From positions 2,529,866 to 2,593,865 of the forward strand of contig JALPQD010000223.1 of assembly GCA_023101885.1 (NCBI GenBank): DNA of 64,000 bases. The letters run 5' to 3'. Position 1 is the first letter of the stretch. Each line of letters starts with the position of its first letter. This DNA comes from Typhlomys cinereus (Eukaryota; Chordata; Mammalia; Rodentia; Platacanthomyidae). This document shows positions 49,435-61,729 of the stretch, one piece after another. The position numbers and the translations under genes were made by a program. The notes beneath the pieces are model-generated. The model was not told the origin of the DNA. It did not search any database and was given only the letters and a program-made list of their open reading frames with translations.

Positions 49435-49675
49435 TATTGTGGGAAGATACTTGTGGAGTAGGAAAAATGATTAGATAACCTGATCTATCAATCGAAATGC
49501 AGACCCACCCCTTAGCAACCAGTCCCTCCTTTTAGACCAGGTGAAAATAGACCACGACAGCAACCCGGGTCCTTGACTGTCTGTGCTCAGGTTGTCCTCT
49601 GCTCCAAGCAGTGTGTCCTGACTTTTCTATTGATTTGCTCTAAATAAAGTTCTTCACTGCTTTTGCAAATCTATA
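49435..49675 (+). mobile_element. Candidate LTR fragment
   Basis: Runs from tgtgggaagatacttg to a poly(A)-signal region gctctaaataaagttcttca (49638). Only layout supports this. Confidence 0.3.
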
Positions 49676-50700
49676 ATGATATTTATTTCATTCTTTTTTT
49701 TTTTTAGAAGAATAACTATTTATTTATTTATTTATTTTTTTTAATTAAAAATTTAATTATACATTTTAAAATTTTTTACCAGTTCCCTCCCTCCCCCCTC
49801 CCCTTCCCCCAGTGTCTCCCCCCCAATTCCCAGAGAGTCCTTTATTGTGTGCGCCTAACTCTCCACTGGGTCCTCCTCTCCGATGACATATAAGGACCCA
49901 GTGGCATTTCCATAAGCCCTTTCTCTTGTTCCCCTTAATCATAAGATTACTACTATGGCTGTCAATCCCTTGCCTCCAGGGGTCTCGGTGCCCTTAACAG
50001 ATGCTAGACTTTATGAGGGCAACAGTGCGCTGGACATTGCGCAGGGCATGCAAAGTTCCATTATGATTGCTTTGGCCCCAACTATTGTTGAGAATCTTGC
50101 AAATCGTTGCTCCTCCCATCCTTTTGCTCTTACAATCTTACCGCCCCCTCTTCCGCAAATGTCCCTGAGCTCCAGGATGGGGAGAGATTAGGCTGTCCTA
50201 GTTTTATGTGATTGATATAGAGTCTCTGAAGTTCTGGATTGTGGTTTGTTGATTTTCTTTTGCAGTTTTTCTGCTCCTGCAATTCCCTTCACTCCATTCT
50301 GCTGGGCACTGTATGTCACCCCCTGGCCAGAGACAAAAAGCTGTTAAACTGGAGTCTTGTTGTAATAGCACATTCAAGGGTAGATGTAATAAGAGTAGGA
50401 AACCTCACTGAGGGCGGGGTCCATTACCCATTTGCAAAATGATTACTTTTTATCTGCTAGACTATATGCCCTCCCCTTCTGGTGAGATCAGGAAAGAACG
50501 TCTGTGAACTTAACCAGGTTTCTCATTACTTACTTGCAGACCTTGATGGAGGCCTATTTTCTCTGCTGTAACATGGTCTCCTCTCTCCTTGTTTCTGGTG
50601 TGGCCCTCCTAACCCATCTCTCTTGTTCATAATCCTTGCAATTACTGTGTTACATAGGTTTACTTTTGAGTGTCCCAATGTGGGCTGGGCGGGTTTGGTA

Positions 50701-53700
50701 CTAGGAGCCACCTATTAGGGAGTACATACGGCGCTTAATTTTCTGGGTTTGGGATACTTCACTTAATATAATTCTTTCTAATGACATCCATTTCCCAGCA
50801 AATTCCAGTAATTCATCATTTTTGATGGCTGAGTAGTACTCCATTGTATAGATGTACCACAGTTTCCTTATCCACTCGTCAACTGTTGGACATTTAGGTT
50901 GATTCCATGACTTTGCTACTGTAAACAGTGCTGCTATGAACATGGTCGAGCTTGTGCTATCGAGGCGAACCTCTGCTGCTTGGGGGGTTATTCCCAAAAG
51001 TGGGATAGCAGGGTCATATGGCATTTCAATCTTTAATTTCTTCAAGAATCTCCAGACGGCTCGCCAGAGTGGCTGTATGAGCCTGCATTCCCACCAACAA
51101 TGTAGGAGAGTTCCCCTCTCCCCACATCCTCTCCAGCATTTGTCGTTGTTTGTACTGTGGATTTTTGCCATCCTGACCGGGGTGAGATGATATCTCAGGG
51201 AAGTTTTGATTTGCATTTCCCTGATGGCGAAGGAAGTGGAGCATTTTTTAAGATAATTGTTAGACATTTTAATTTCATCCCTGGTAAAGTTTCTTTGAAG
51301 TTCCAGGGCCCATTTTTTAATTGGGCCAGTGTTTTCCTTGGAGTTTAATTTTCTAAGTTCTTTGTGCACTCTGGACAGTAGAGCTCTGTCAGATATGTGG
51401 TTAGTGAAGATTTTCTCCCATTCTGTGGGTTGCCTTTGAGCTCGTGCGACAATCTCTTTATCTGAACAGAAGCTCTTTAATTTCACAAGATCCCAACTGT
51501 TGAGAGTTGGTAGCAGTGACTGTGCCATTGGATGTCTGTTTAGGAAGTGTTGGCCTAGCCCAATCAGCTCGAGGGAGTTCCCTATCCTTTCAACTATGGC
51601 TTTTAAAGTCTCTGGCCTGATATCAAGGTCCTTGATCCATTTGGAATTAAGTCTTGTACATGGTGACAAGTACGGGTCCAGCTTTAATCTTCTGCATGTG
51701 GAGATCCAGTTTTGCCAGCACCATTTGTTGAAGATGCTGTTCTTTTTCCATTGGATTCTTTGGGCCCCTTTGTCAAAGACCAAATGGCTGTAACTTTGTG
51801 GGCTTATATCTGGGTCTTCAATCCTTATCCATTGATCTGTGTGTCTATTTTGGAGCCAGTACCAGGCTGTCTTTATAACTATGGATTTGTAGTATAGACT
51901 TAGGTTTGGTATGGTAATACCTCCAGCTGTGTTTTTGTTACTCAGGATTGTTTTTGCTATCCTGGGTCTTTTGTGCCTCCATATGAACTTTGAGATTGTT
52001 TGGTCAACTTCTTTGAAGAATTGCTTTGGGATTTTGATTGGTATAGCATTGAATCTGTATATTGCCTTTGGTAGGATGGTCATTTTTACAATGTTGATTC
52101 TGCCAATCCAGGAACAAGGGAGGTCTTTCCACCTTCTGGTGTCTTCTGCAATTTCTTTCTTTAGGGTTTTAAAGTTTTCATTGTAAAGGTCTTTTACCTC
52201 CTTAGTTAGGTTTATACCAAGGTATTTCATTTTTTAGGGGTTATAGTAAATGGCATGGTTTCTCTCAAGGCTTTTTCACTTCTTTCATTCTGGGCATATA
52301 GGAAGGCCTCTGATTTTTGCACATTTATTTTGTATCCTGCCACCCTGCTGAACTTCTCAATTAGTTCCAGGAGCTTCCTGGTGGAGTTTTTGGGATCACT
52401 CAGGTATAAGATCATGTCATCTGCAAATAGAGATAGCTTGACTTCTTCCTTGCCAATTTGAATCCCTCTTATGTCCCTTTCTTGTCTTATGGCTTCGGCT
52501 AAGACTTCAAGTACAATATTGAATAGAAGTGGTGAGAGTGGACAGCCTTGTCTTGTTCCTGATCGAAGTGGGAATGCTTCCAATTGTTCCCCATTGAGCA
52601 TAATCCTTGCTGTGGGCTTGTTGTATACAGCTTTTATTATATTGATAAAAGTTCCTTCCATTCCTACTGTCTCTAGCGTTTTGATCATAAAAGGCTGTTG
52701 GATCTTGTCAAAAGCTTTTTCTGCATCTATCGAGAGTATCATGTGGTCTTGGACTTTGGACTGGTTTACATGATGAATTACATTTATTGATTTGCGTATG
52801 TTGAACCAACCTTGTGTGCCGGGATGAAGCCTACTTGGTCCCCATGAATGATCTTTTTAATATGTTTTTGAATCCGATTTGCTAAGACTTTGTTGAGAAT
52901 CTTTGCATCTGTGTTCATCAGGGAGATCGGCCTATAGTTTTCTTTTTTAAGTGAATCTTTATTAGGTTTTGGGATTAAAACGATATTAGCTTCATAGAAG
53001 GAATTTGGTAGTGTTCCTTCCTTTGCTATTTGATGGAACAGTTTAAGGAGTATTGGTGTTATTAACTCCTTAAATGTCTTGTAGAACTCTGTGCTGAATC
53101 CATCTGGTCCAGGACATTTTTTGGTGGGAAGATTCGAGATTACTTCCTCAATTTCCTTATATGTTATAGGACTATTTAAGTAATTCACAACTTCCTGATT
53201 CAATTTAGGTAAGTTGTGTTTACTTAGAAATTCATCCATCTCTTTTGTGTTGTCAAACTTCACAGAGTATAAGTTTTTGAAATATGATGTTATAATTCTC
53301 TGGATTTCTTGGGTATCAGTAGTGATAACTCCATGTTCATTTCTAATTTTGTTAATTTGGGTTTTCTCTCTCTTGCTTTTGGTTAGTTTAGCTAGGGGTG
53401 TATCAATCTTATTGATTTTTTCAAAGAACCAGCTTTTCGATTTGTTGATTTTTTCTATCGTTTTCTTAGTCTCGATTTCAGATATTTCTCCCCTTATTTT
53501 GCTAATCTCTTCTCTTCTACTGCTTTTGGGATCAGATTGCTCTAGTTTCTCTAAAGCTTTAAGCTGCATTGTTAAGTTGTTTATTTCTGATGTTTCCATT
53601 TTTTTGATGTGGGCATTAAGAGCTATGAACTTACCTCTTAGAACAGCTTTCATTGTGTCCCAGAGATTTTGGTAAGTTGTATTTTCGTTATCATTCACTT

Positions 53701-54523
53701 TCAGGAAATCTTGAATTTCCTTTTTAATTTCTTCCTGAATCCAGTTCTCATTCAGCATCATAGTGTTAAGTTTCCAGGAGTTAGTGTATTTTCTCTTGTT
53801 TGATGTGTTGTGGATGTCCAGCTTTAGGCCGTGGTGGTCTGATAGGGCACAAGTTAGAATTTCAACTTTCTTGTACATGTGTAGATTCATTTTGTGGCCC
53901 AATATGTGATCTATTTTGGAGAAAGTTCCGTGTGCTGCTGAGAAAAATGTGTATTCTTTGGTGCGTGGGTGAAAAGTTCGATAGAGATCTGTAAGGTCCA
54001 TTTCTTTCAGGGTTTGATTAAGTTCCAAAGTGTCTCTGTTAAGCTTTTGACCTGTTGATCTATCCCATGTAGAGAGGGCGGTGTTGAAGTCCCCAAGAAT
54101 TATTGTTTGGGGGTTGATTTCTTGCTTTAGACGCTGTAGGGTTTTCTTAATGAATGTGGAGGGGCCCGTATTGGGTGCATATATGTTCAGTATTGTGAAG
54201 TCTTCCTGGTGAATTGTACCTCTGACTAAAATGTAGTATCCATCCGTGTCTCTTATAATTTTTTTTGGTTTGAAATCCACTTTGTCTGATAGCATACTGG
54301 CTACCCCTGCCTGTTTTCTTCTTCCATTTGCTTGTAGAATTGTTGACCAGCCTTTTATTTTTAGAGCGTGCCTATCTTTTGTGGTGAGATGGGTTTCCTG
54401 CAGGCAGCAGATTGATGGATTGTGATTTTTAATCCAAGTTTGTAATCTGTGTCTCTTGATCGGTGAATTAAGTCCATTAACATTTAGTGTTATAATAGAG
54501 AAACTATTGTTAATTCCAGACAT
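50701..54523 (-). pseudogene. L1 ORF2 with two single-base deletions
   Basis: Three frames abut: 54523-52784 (endonuclease with [29 protein letters not shown], and the start of RT), 52742-52227 (RT core with [10 protein letters not shown] near 52411-52440) and 52230-50701 (thumb, C-terminal region and Cys-rich [20 protein letters not shown]). Compared with 32612-36460, one C is missing in catcccggcacac near 52820 and one A in an A-run near 52235. Catalytic motifs are present. As it stands ORF2p would stop after 579 residues, before the RT active site. Confidence 0.95.
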
Positions 54524-54573
54524 TTATTATGTTTAGTAGCTTTTATAAGTATATTGCTTCGCTTTTAATGGTG

Positions 54574-55644
54574 TTATATTTGCCTTCTGTTCTCCTGGAT
54601 ATGCCTGTTTTTTTCTTCACGCTTGAGTATCATTTCTAGCAGTTTTTGAAGGCCTGGTTTGGTGGCCATGTATCCCTTAAAGTTGTCTTTGTGCTGGAAA
54701 ATTTTTCTTTCTCCCTCGATCATGACTGATAGTTTTGCAGGGTAAATCAGCCTGGGTTGACATTTTTGCTCATTCAATACTTGAAGTATGTCTCTCCAAG
54801 CTCTTCTTGCTTTTACTGTTTCGACTGAGAAGTCATTTGTTATTTTAATAGGTTTGCCTTTAAAAGTGACTTGTTTTTTCTCCCTTGAAGCTCTCAGCAC
54901 CAGTTCTTTATCTTGAATGTGGAGTGTTTTAACTATTATTTGCCGCGGTGTGCTTCTAGTTTGGTCGTATCTGTTTGGGGTGCGGAATGCCTCTTGTATA
55001 TGAATGGGCCTCTCTTTCTTTAGATGAGGAAAGTTTTCCTTGATGATCGTTTGAAAAATTTCCTCAGGGGTGGTATTTTGAGATTCTTGCTCCGGTATTC
55101 CATGAATACGCATGTTAGGCTTCTTCAGGGTGTCCCATATCTCTTGGATATTTCTCTCAAGTATCTTTTTGGCTTTAACAACCTCTTCCATTGAGCTGGC
55201 TAGTACTCCCACTTTATCTTCAAGGTCTGAAATTCTGTTTTCTGCTTCATTAGTTCTGTTGATAAGACTCTCTGTGGCGTTCTGGGTTGAAGATAACTTG
55301 TCTTTTAGCTCAGTTTTAAACTCTGCTTGAGTTTGTTTTAACTGTTCTATGCCACTTTTTGTTTCTTGCACTGTTTTTCTCAACTCCTCCAGATGTCTGT
55401 TGTGTTCCTCTTCAAAGCGATTGATTCGATTATGTAATTCCTCCCGGATTTCCTCTTTCATAGTATTGAACATGGTAATGATCATATTTTGAAAGTCGTT
55501 ATCCTGGGTCAGGCTTTCTTGGCCTTTTTCCGCGGGTTTGTTCTTTTTGGAGTCTAACATTATGGGATTAATTTCTTCAGTGGGAGATTTGTTTACTTGA
55601 GTGTTGCTTCTCATGGATTTGCACTTTGACTTTGGCATTGTCAT
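54574..55644 (-). CDS. L1 ORF1 protein, intact
   Basis: 356 aa. It starts MTMPKSKCKSMRSN, with a second in-frame ATG two codons later where the other young L1 begins. Order: basic N-terminus, coiled coil (residues about 55-160, many Glu/Lys/Leu heptads), RRM-like domain (around REKKQVTFKGKPIKITNDFS), and C-terminal domain (RRAWRDILQVLNEQKCQPRL to FKGYMATKPGLQKLLE). ORF1p trimerises and binds L1 RNA in cis. No disruption is visible, so it could be translated if the promoter works. Confidence 0.95.
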   Translation of the reverse strand: MTMPKSKCKSMRSNTQVNKSPTEEINPIMLDSKKNKPAEKGQESLTQDNDFQNMIITMFNTMKEEIREELHNRINRFEEEHNRHLEELRKTVQETKSGIEQLKQTQAEFKTELKDKLSSTQNATESLINRTNEAENRISDLEDKVGVLASSMEEVVKAKKILERNIQEIWDTLKKPNMRIHGIPEQESQNTTPEEIFQTIIKENFPHLKKERPIHIQEAFRTPNRYDQTRSTPRQIIVKTLHIQDKELVLRASREKKQVTFKGKPIKITNDFSVETVKARRAWRDILQVLNEQKCQPRLIYPAKLSVMIEGERKIFQHKDNFKGYMATKPGLQKLLEMILKREEKNRHIQENRRQI

Positions 55645-55649
55645 TTTAA

Positions 55650-56033
55650 CTCTTAAGATCTCTCAATTTCACTAAACTGAATTATTTGGCCTGGGGTACT
55701 GGTGGGCGGGGCCTGAACGGGGACTCACCTAGGGTGTGGGGTGAGGCCCGGGTGGACCGCGTGCGTGTCCGGACCTGCGGAGCGGGGGTGGGGCGAAAGA
55801 GGGAGGCTGCGCGCGTCGGCGTGGAGCTATTTAACCCGAGGGCAGCTGGGGCGGGGCCTGGGCGCAGGGGGAGGTCCTCCTCGTTCCCTCGGCCCCTGCG
55901 CGCCTCCGGCTGGATGGCGGGAGTAGGAGCCGGGTCCCCGTGGGCTGACCTGGGGTCCTAGAGCGCGCGTTGAGGCCCGGCTGGATCTCGCCTACGCGTC
56001 CCGACCGGCGGAGCGGGGGTGGGGCGAAAGAGG
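55650..56033 (-). promoter_or_regulatory. L1 5' UTR with tandem CpG-rich unit
   Basis: The block cggagcgggggtggggcgaa followed by agagg occurs at about 55778-55802 and 56009-56033, 231 bp apart. Each is preceded by a gaggcccgg...gga segment. So the 5' UTR is a partial tandem array of a roughly 231-bp monomer, the architecture of rodent L1 promoters. Confidence 0.8.
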
Positions 56034-56045
56034 TATTTCATTCTT

Positions 56046-56650
56046 GAATAAAAGAAACATGTGGCCCTGAGAACTGACCTGCTGCCGGCATCACCAGGGC
56101 CATTTCCACAGGGCTCCATAATGTCCCTAGTGATGGGTGAATGTGACCAGGTTGTGGACTTGTGGCCACATCAGTCTCTGCCCCTGTTTTCACGTGCCTG
56201 CCTTTGCCCTCGTCTTTGTCTTCTTCTTGCCTCCTAAGAAAAACTACAGTCACTGAACAGAGTCCACCAAATCCTGTATGGTCTGAAGTATTTACATCTG
56301 CAGAGACCCTATTTCTTCACAGGACTGTTTCTGATGTGTCTGGAAGTGGACTCTGAGACATTGTACAGGGGGATCAGGGGTGACTGTTGGCCAAATGCCA
56401 GAAAGGGCATGGGAGGTCAGTGTGAAGGAAGGGTAGTGAGAGTCCTAACACACTGGAAAGCAATTCAGATGGTTTCCAATCTTGTCAGAAGAGCAACACT
56501 GACATTACAATGACAATGTGAAATTCATAATGTGCCAGGTGCAGCTACAGCGAGAGCATCAGAGATGAGTGTCTTCAATTTTAAGACTGCTTACCACCTA
56601 CTACTTGAAAACTCAGTTGTCTTGAGAGAAATAGGCTAATGTGTTCATGA
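56046..56650. other. Intergenic, nothing recognised
   Basis: Moderate-GC sequence without a supported exon, RNA gene or identifiable repeat. ORFs here are short and lack a family signature. Confidence 0.5.
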
Positions 56651-57005
56651 GATTAGGCAGCTTTTTAAATTAATTAATCTTTATTCTTTTATTGTTTTAT
56701 ATATGAATGTAGTGAATACAGTGATAAAAATAAAACACTACCACTGGGCTGCCAAGTCAAGACAAAACTTTTAAAGTGTAAGTGGTAAGAAATCAATATT
56801 GATCAATCATGCCACAGAAGAGGTTGGGTCAAATATTCCCGTGTAGAAAATGTTCCAACGACCCACACAGCAGACAGGTGTGAGGGTGTGGGAGAGAGAG
56901 ATGAATTGGTGAAGGAAAGTGAGGATGGGAGAAGAAGGGGGAGGGGATAGAAGTGACAACACTCATTATGCTTGTATAAAAGGAGAATTCTTAACAATAA
57001 CAGAA
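56650..57005 (+). repeat. Possible old L1 3' UTR fragment
   Basis: A polypurine stretch (gatgggagaagaagggggag, 56925) followed by tcattatgcttgtataaaag resembles L1 3' ends (tttgtatgagctgaaataat). Diverged. Confidence 0.4.
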
Positions 57006-57084
57006 AAAAAAACCCAAAACTTTAAGAAGAAAAGTAAGTAAGGTCACATGGTCTGGGACCTCAAGTGTTTTGTAATACAGTGTG

Positions 57085-57475
57085 TGATAGGTAATCTTGG
57101 GTGTCAACTCGACCACACCTGGCATTAACTAAGATCAACTCAGACCATCAAAACAGTTATCTGGATCAATATATTTACAATACAGCCCTAGATCTGATTG
57201 TAACCTCCCAGTAGTGGACCAGATAAAGAAACCACAGAATAAAAGACTGAGAAGAGAAGAGAGACTCTCTACGAATCCTCCAGCCTTCAGCAGTCAACCT
57301 CACAGATAGGAGTGACTTAGCCTGACACCAGCTTGGGCCAGCCAGCCATGCCGCCTCTGCCATGAAAGACTGTGTCTCCCCTCTGGAATAGTAAGGTGAA
57401 TAAATGTCTCTTTCGCCCTTAAGTTGATTGACTTTGAATGCTCGCTCACAGCAAAAGTTAAGAGTAACTGTTACA
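57085..57475 (+). mobile_element. hAT-like MITE
   Basis: Same family as 45323-45787: taatcttgggtgtcaactcg, ccctagatctgattgtaacc, cccagtagtggaccagataa, agactgtgtctcccctctgg and ctcacagcaaaagttaagag in the same order. Confidence 0.75.
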
Positions 57476-58737
57476 TAGTGGCAGAAACTAACACTGACAA
57501 CTAAAAGAGTAATTTAATAATTTAAATGGAACTTATGCAATTTATAAGAGGAAATAAGTTAATTTAAAATGTTTATCTGAATTTATGACTTTTTATGGAA
57601 TTCGTCAACTTTTAAAAATGCTCAGATATTGAGATTTCTTTTTCTTCTACTAAGTAATACATTTCATATCTAACTTTGAGTTCTCATTTTCCTATCTTTC
57701 TTCAGGAAGAATTATTTCAAAAACTTGCATGTGTTTCAGATCCTGCAGTAACAAGATCTGCCCTGACCCCAGGATATGCTGCGCTCCAGCCTGTGTGGAA
57801 AGCTAGGAAGACCATAGACTGTGAACACAGGACTTAGGAAATCTGGACACCTGGGCAGGGAAGTGTTGGACAGGCTGTTTTGTGGGCTGAGGGTAGATTT
57901 CAGCAGAACTGTGTGAGGAAGCCCCAAGGCCACCTGAAGCACCGCCCACACCAGCCCTCCAGGGAAGCCAGTGCTAGCTTGGATCTCCTGCTGTGGCTGT
58001 GCTTTGGTTTTACCCAGGCTGGAAAGAGAGACAGGGCTAATGTAATCTCCTAATAAACTTTACGGCATTCAGGTGCCCCTATCATGTATCTGGAGTTTTG
58101 AATAATCATGAGTAGGAAATCCAGACTTCTGAAATGGGTCAGGCAGTGGCTTCATAGATTCTAGTGGACACGATTTTGTAGCAGGGTGGGGACCCCCATA
58201 TAGTACAGGAGATGACTAACTCCATACACACTCACACCTCCAGGATAAGAATGCACCTCTGACACCCTTGGGAACTCTTTTGCTCCAATTTATTCATAAG
58301 GAAGAAAAGGCAACGTGTGATTGCAAAACTGAACAGAGACCAGCAAAGGCTGGCTCCTGCCTGTGCCCCCATTACATGTGGGCCTTCAGATGAGACTCAT
58401 CTCCCATCTTAGTCCAGTGGAGAACTGGCTGTGAGTTCTTTGCTAGGACTGGTTATAGGGGCTGGGCATATGGTTCCATAGTTAAGGTGCGTGCAGTAGA
58501 TAAGACATGGTTGCCCATAGTTTATTCCAGACACCATTCTTGTCTTCCTTTTCCAAGATGGCAAAGCCACCAGGAACTATAAGGACGTCCAGGTGGCCAT
58601 GAAAGATGTTGGTGATGTACAGGGACCCAGAGGCCAGTCATAAGGATTTCCCCATCTCTGTTCCTAACAGCAACATCCTTGGAGATATGCAGATTGGGGG
58701 TCCCATTCTTCCATATACTTCTCATGTTGTGGACAAC

Positions 58738-58827
58738 AATTCTTATCTAAACACTAACCATGTCCAGCCCTGCTTAGCTTCGAGATCAGAAAAGATCGAA
58801 TATGTTCAGGGTTGTATAGTCATAGAC
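58738..58827 (-). pseudogene. 5S rRNA pseudogene
   Basis: Reading - from 58827: gtctatgactatacaaccct, then gaacatattcgatcttttctg and atctcgaagctaagcagggc, then ggttagtgttt. This follows eukaryotic 5S rRNA from its first bases (GTCTACGGCCATACCACCCT) through GATCTCGGAAGCTAAGCAGG and GGTTAGTACTT. Most differences are C-to-T or G-to-A changes, as expected of CpG decay. Similarity fades after about position 85. It keeps much of the internal promoter area but is not a working gene. Confidence 0.85.
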
Positions 58828-59719
58828 CCAGACAATAGCTCTGAGGAATATGTAGGCAAGCGACATAAGGCCTTTGCTTGACCACCCAGTGGAGGCTGAC
58901 TTAAACTCATGAAGACAACTTATCCCCAGCCTTCTCTTGTGTTGGAACACAAATGGTTTTATATGTCCAATCCAACACAGCTTTCCAGATGGTACCTGCT
59001 CAGGCCCTTCTGAACTATTTCTGTCCTTTTCAAAACAGTGTCTCCCATTTCCTTGTCTTTTGGACCTCGTGTCCTTGCATATTCTTCTCTCACAGTGAGT
59101 ATGGCTGGCAAGGGACACAGGACATCACAGCAACAATGTGTTTGTCTGCCGAGGGAGGCCATCAGAAGCACTGCAGCTCTGGCCTCTCTCTCTAGGGTTC
59201 CCTACCCTGCCCTGTAAAATCAGCCACCATGGTTGCAAAGACATTTAAGCAGCTTGGTGGAGATGATGTTCCTATACAGGGCAGCTGCCCACTCTGCCAC
59301 AGCCAGTGCTTCCTGTGTGAGCTAGCCAACCTTCACTCTCAAGGGTCCTTCAGCTCTGCCTCCCCAGCCCACTCATTTGAAACTCTGAGGCAAGACCACC
59401 CACTGAGTTGACCCTAAATTCTTGAATCACACGCATTGTGAGAAATATCGAATAATGTGATTTGAAGGTACTTCATTTTGGCATATTATATTACATGGCA
59501 TTCTGTAGCTAACAGATATTCAGTGGGACAACACTGTACTCAAAATGAAGTCTGAGATTGTGCCCTGAAATAGTTTGATTTGGGACTGAATTTCCCACAA
59601 ATGCTCAATAGAAAACATTTCTTCTGCTCCTGCTCTACCCACCGTCTACACTGAGGAATAAAGTCCCAGGGATCGGAAACAAAGCTGCTGTTCTGCTGTC
59701 AGCTTGCCCATACTGTTCT

Positions 59720-60145
59720 TAGTACATCCAGGACCAAATGGCTTACGGAGGAGCAAGGGGTTTTAGTCTTGCTTATGATTCTCCATTTACAGTTCCTAGT
59801 CCGGCTTGGCAGGAAAGCTCATGACAATACCAGGGGCTGAGGGAACTGACCACACCATACCCATGACTGAGAGAGGGACAATCCTCACTCGCCAGACCAG
59901 TGTATCTGGCCAAGTACACAGAAGAATGACAACTCCCTGAATCACCTTCTTTCCTCTTGTCCACCTGCCCAGGGATAATCCTGTCCACCATGGACTGGGT
60001 TCTGCATTACCTTCACCCCTAAAAAAAAAGAAAAAATTAGACAATCTCCTGCAGCCTTACTCAGGGCTTAACTCAACTGCCAATTCTTCACAATTACTCC
60101 CAGAGCTCAAGCCTTCAATTGTTAAGTTGTCACCTGTAGTAAACT
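59720..60145. mobile_element. Second-type MITE copy
   Basis: ctagtccggcttggcaggaa, gctgagggaactgaccacac, accatggactgggttctgca and agagctcaagccttcaattg are shared in order with 43660, 45885 and 48815. Confidence 0.6.
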
Positions 60146-60396
60146 ATTGAACTTGTCTACTGCCTAGGCTCTGGGTGTTTCCTTCTCTTCTGCTAACCAA
60201 ATCTCATCATGCCCAAATACACTAGATCTGACTTGATCTAAGGAATCAGATCTTCAAACCTGGAGAATAATTCATGTGTTTATTAACACATGGTTCTCCA
60301 GCCTTTCTTTATATACAGGGTAGGAGTGTTTCCTAATTACAGCAGTGCTGTATGAGAGACTTCCTGTCTGAAATAAATCCACAGATCTTCTCATAG

Positions 60397-60467
60397 GAGA
60401 GGGAGAGAGACAATAAGAGAGAGAGAAAGAGAGAGACAATGAGAGAGAGAGAGAGAGAGAGAGAGAA
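60397..60467 (+). repeat. (GA)n low-complexity tract
   Basis: Interrupted GA repeat with caa interruptions. Confidence 0.9.
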
Positions 60468-60539
60468 ATCCTTAGACCCGTCATCCTTCTAGCCTTGAAC
60501 TTGAGAATTCTGTCTGAAGGTCTCCCACCACCACATGCT

Positions 60540-61440
60540 CAGTGACAGCAAGATGATGCTTTAATGTCTTTACTATTGTCATAATCCTGGCTCTGGGAGC
60601 CTGTCTGGGCTCCTAGGGCAAGCCTGGCACAGGAAACTGCCTGGTAGAACTCTTCCATCAAGTTCTTGGCAGACCCAGGCCTAAAAATTGGGAGCCTGCT
60701 TCCTGGAGCAGGCCCACCCACAGTGAGCAGATCTAAGGCTCCGGAGCCTTCCTGTGGCCAGAATGGCAGCATGCAGCTTGCTGAGCTTCACCCACCCCTC
60801 CTCTCCTGTACTGTCTTTCTGTGTACAGATGGAGTGTGAAGTTGGTGCACCCAGAAGTTTCCCAGGGACAACCTTCATGCTGTCAGTATGTGCCCAAAAC
60901 ACCAGATGATGAATGAATAATGAAAACTAACTCATAAAAGAAACCAATCTCATTTAGTAAGTGTCCTTTATTTTCAGAATCAGAAGTTTAGTCATAGTAC
61001 AATTTTGCCATTTTAAGCTTTGTTTAAAGCTTTCTGGTATCTCTCAGTCGTGAGAATTAGCAGGCGTGCCTGCCCTCTTAGGTCCAGACTCCATTTCCTC
61101 CCTGGGAAACATGTTCCCTGGATGACCTTGCCTCCCTGCTCTCTCCTTTTCTTATTTTTCAAGCATCTGTTATCTGTGCTTGCATTTAGACATTATCTTA
61201 GCTAAGAAGAATACCTTTCTCCTTCCCAACTCCTTTCTAGGACAAAATGAGAGTGAGTGATCTTGCATGAGGTTTGAGAAGTTCAGAATTCCTGAACAAG
61301 TAGGTGACTTATTATTATTGTAGGAAAGTATAGAGGCTGATGGGGGGGGGAGGAGGATGGGGAAGGGACACTCTCTTTATATCAATAGTAATGATGCTTA
61401 TATCATTAATTAATGAGGCCAATCAGACATTTTTTTTAAT
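60540..61440. other. Intergenic, nothing recognised
   Basis: No exon, RNA gene or clear repeat recognised. Confidence 0.45.
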
Positions 61441-61729
61441 TCTTTCAACCTTTCATATATAAACATAACGAATGCATATTTTCATTCCTCACTATTCTTT
61501 ACACCTGCCCATTCCACAAATTATTTCCAACCAGTTTCCCTTCCACCCTTACATTCCCCCCATGTGGATCCACTGGGCTCCATCCACACCGCCTGCACTG
61601 GGAAGGGCCTGGACAGCTGTTGAGAGCATGAATGACCCGCCAGAAGGCCAACCACGAAGTAAAGATCTTCCCCTCTCCAGGCCAGCACCAGTCCCAATTA
61701 GTCTTTAGGCAGTTTTAGAGCAAGATCTC

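Larger units (their letters stand above)
49696..56033 (-). mobile_element. Nearly intact full-length L1
   Basis: 6338 bp on the - strand, flanked by an exact 12-bp target-site duplication tatttcattctt (49684-49695 and 56034-56045), with the A tail seen as T-run at 49696. Parts in element order are a 5' UTR with a repeated CpG-rich unit (56033-55650), ORF1 (55644-54574), a 50-nt spacer, ORF2 (54523-50701) and a 3' UTR with polypurine tract. ORF1 is complete; ORF2 has just two single-base deletions. It is the youngest large element here. Confidence 0.97.

Noticed and set aside
51500..52773. Several + strand frames of 90-100 codons
   Set aside because: They are antisense shadows of L1 ORF2, and the same shadows occur at 34364-35637.
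58606..58881. 91-codon frame on + near the 5S pseudogene
   Set aside because: Part of it is the complement of the 5S pseudogene and no protein family is recognisable.
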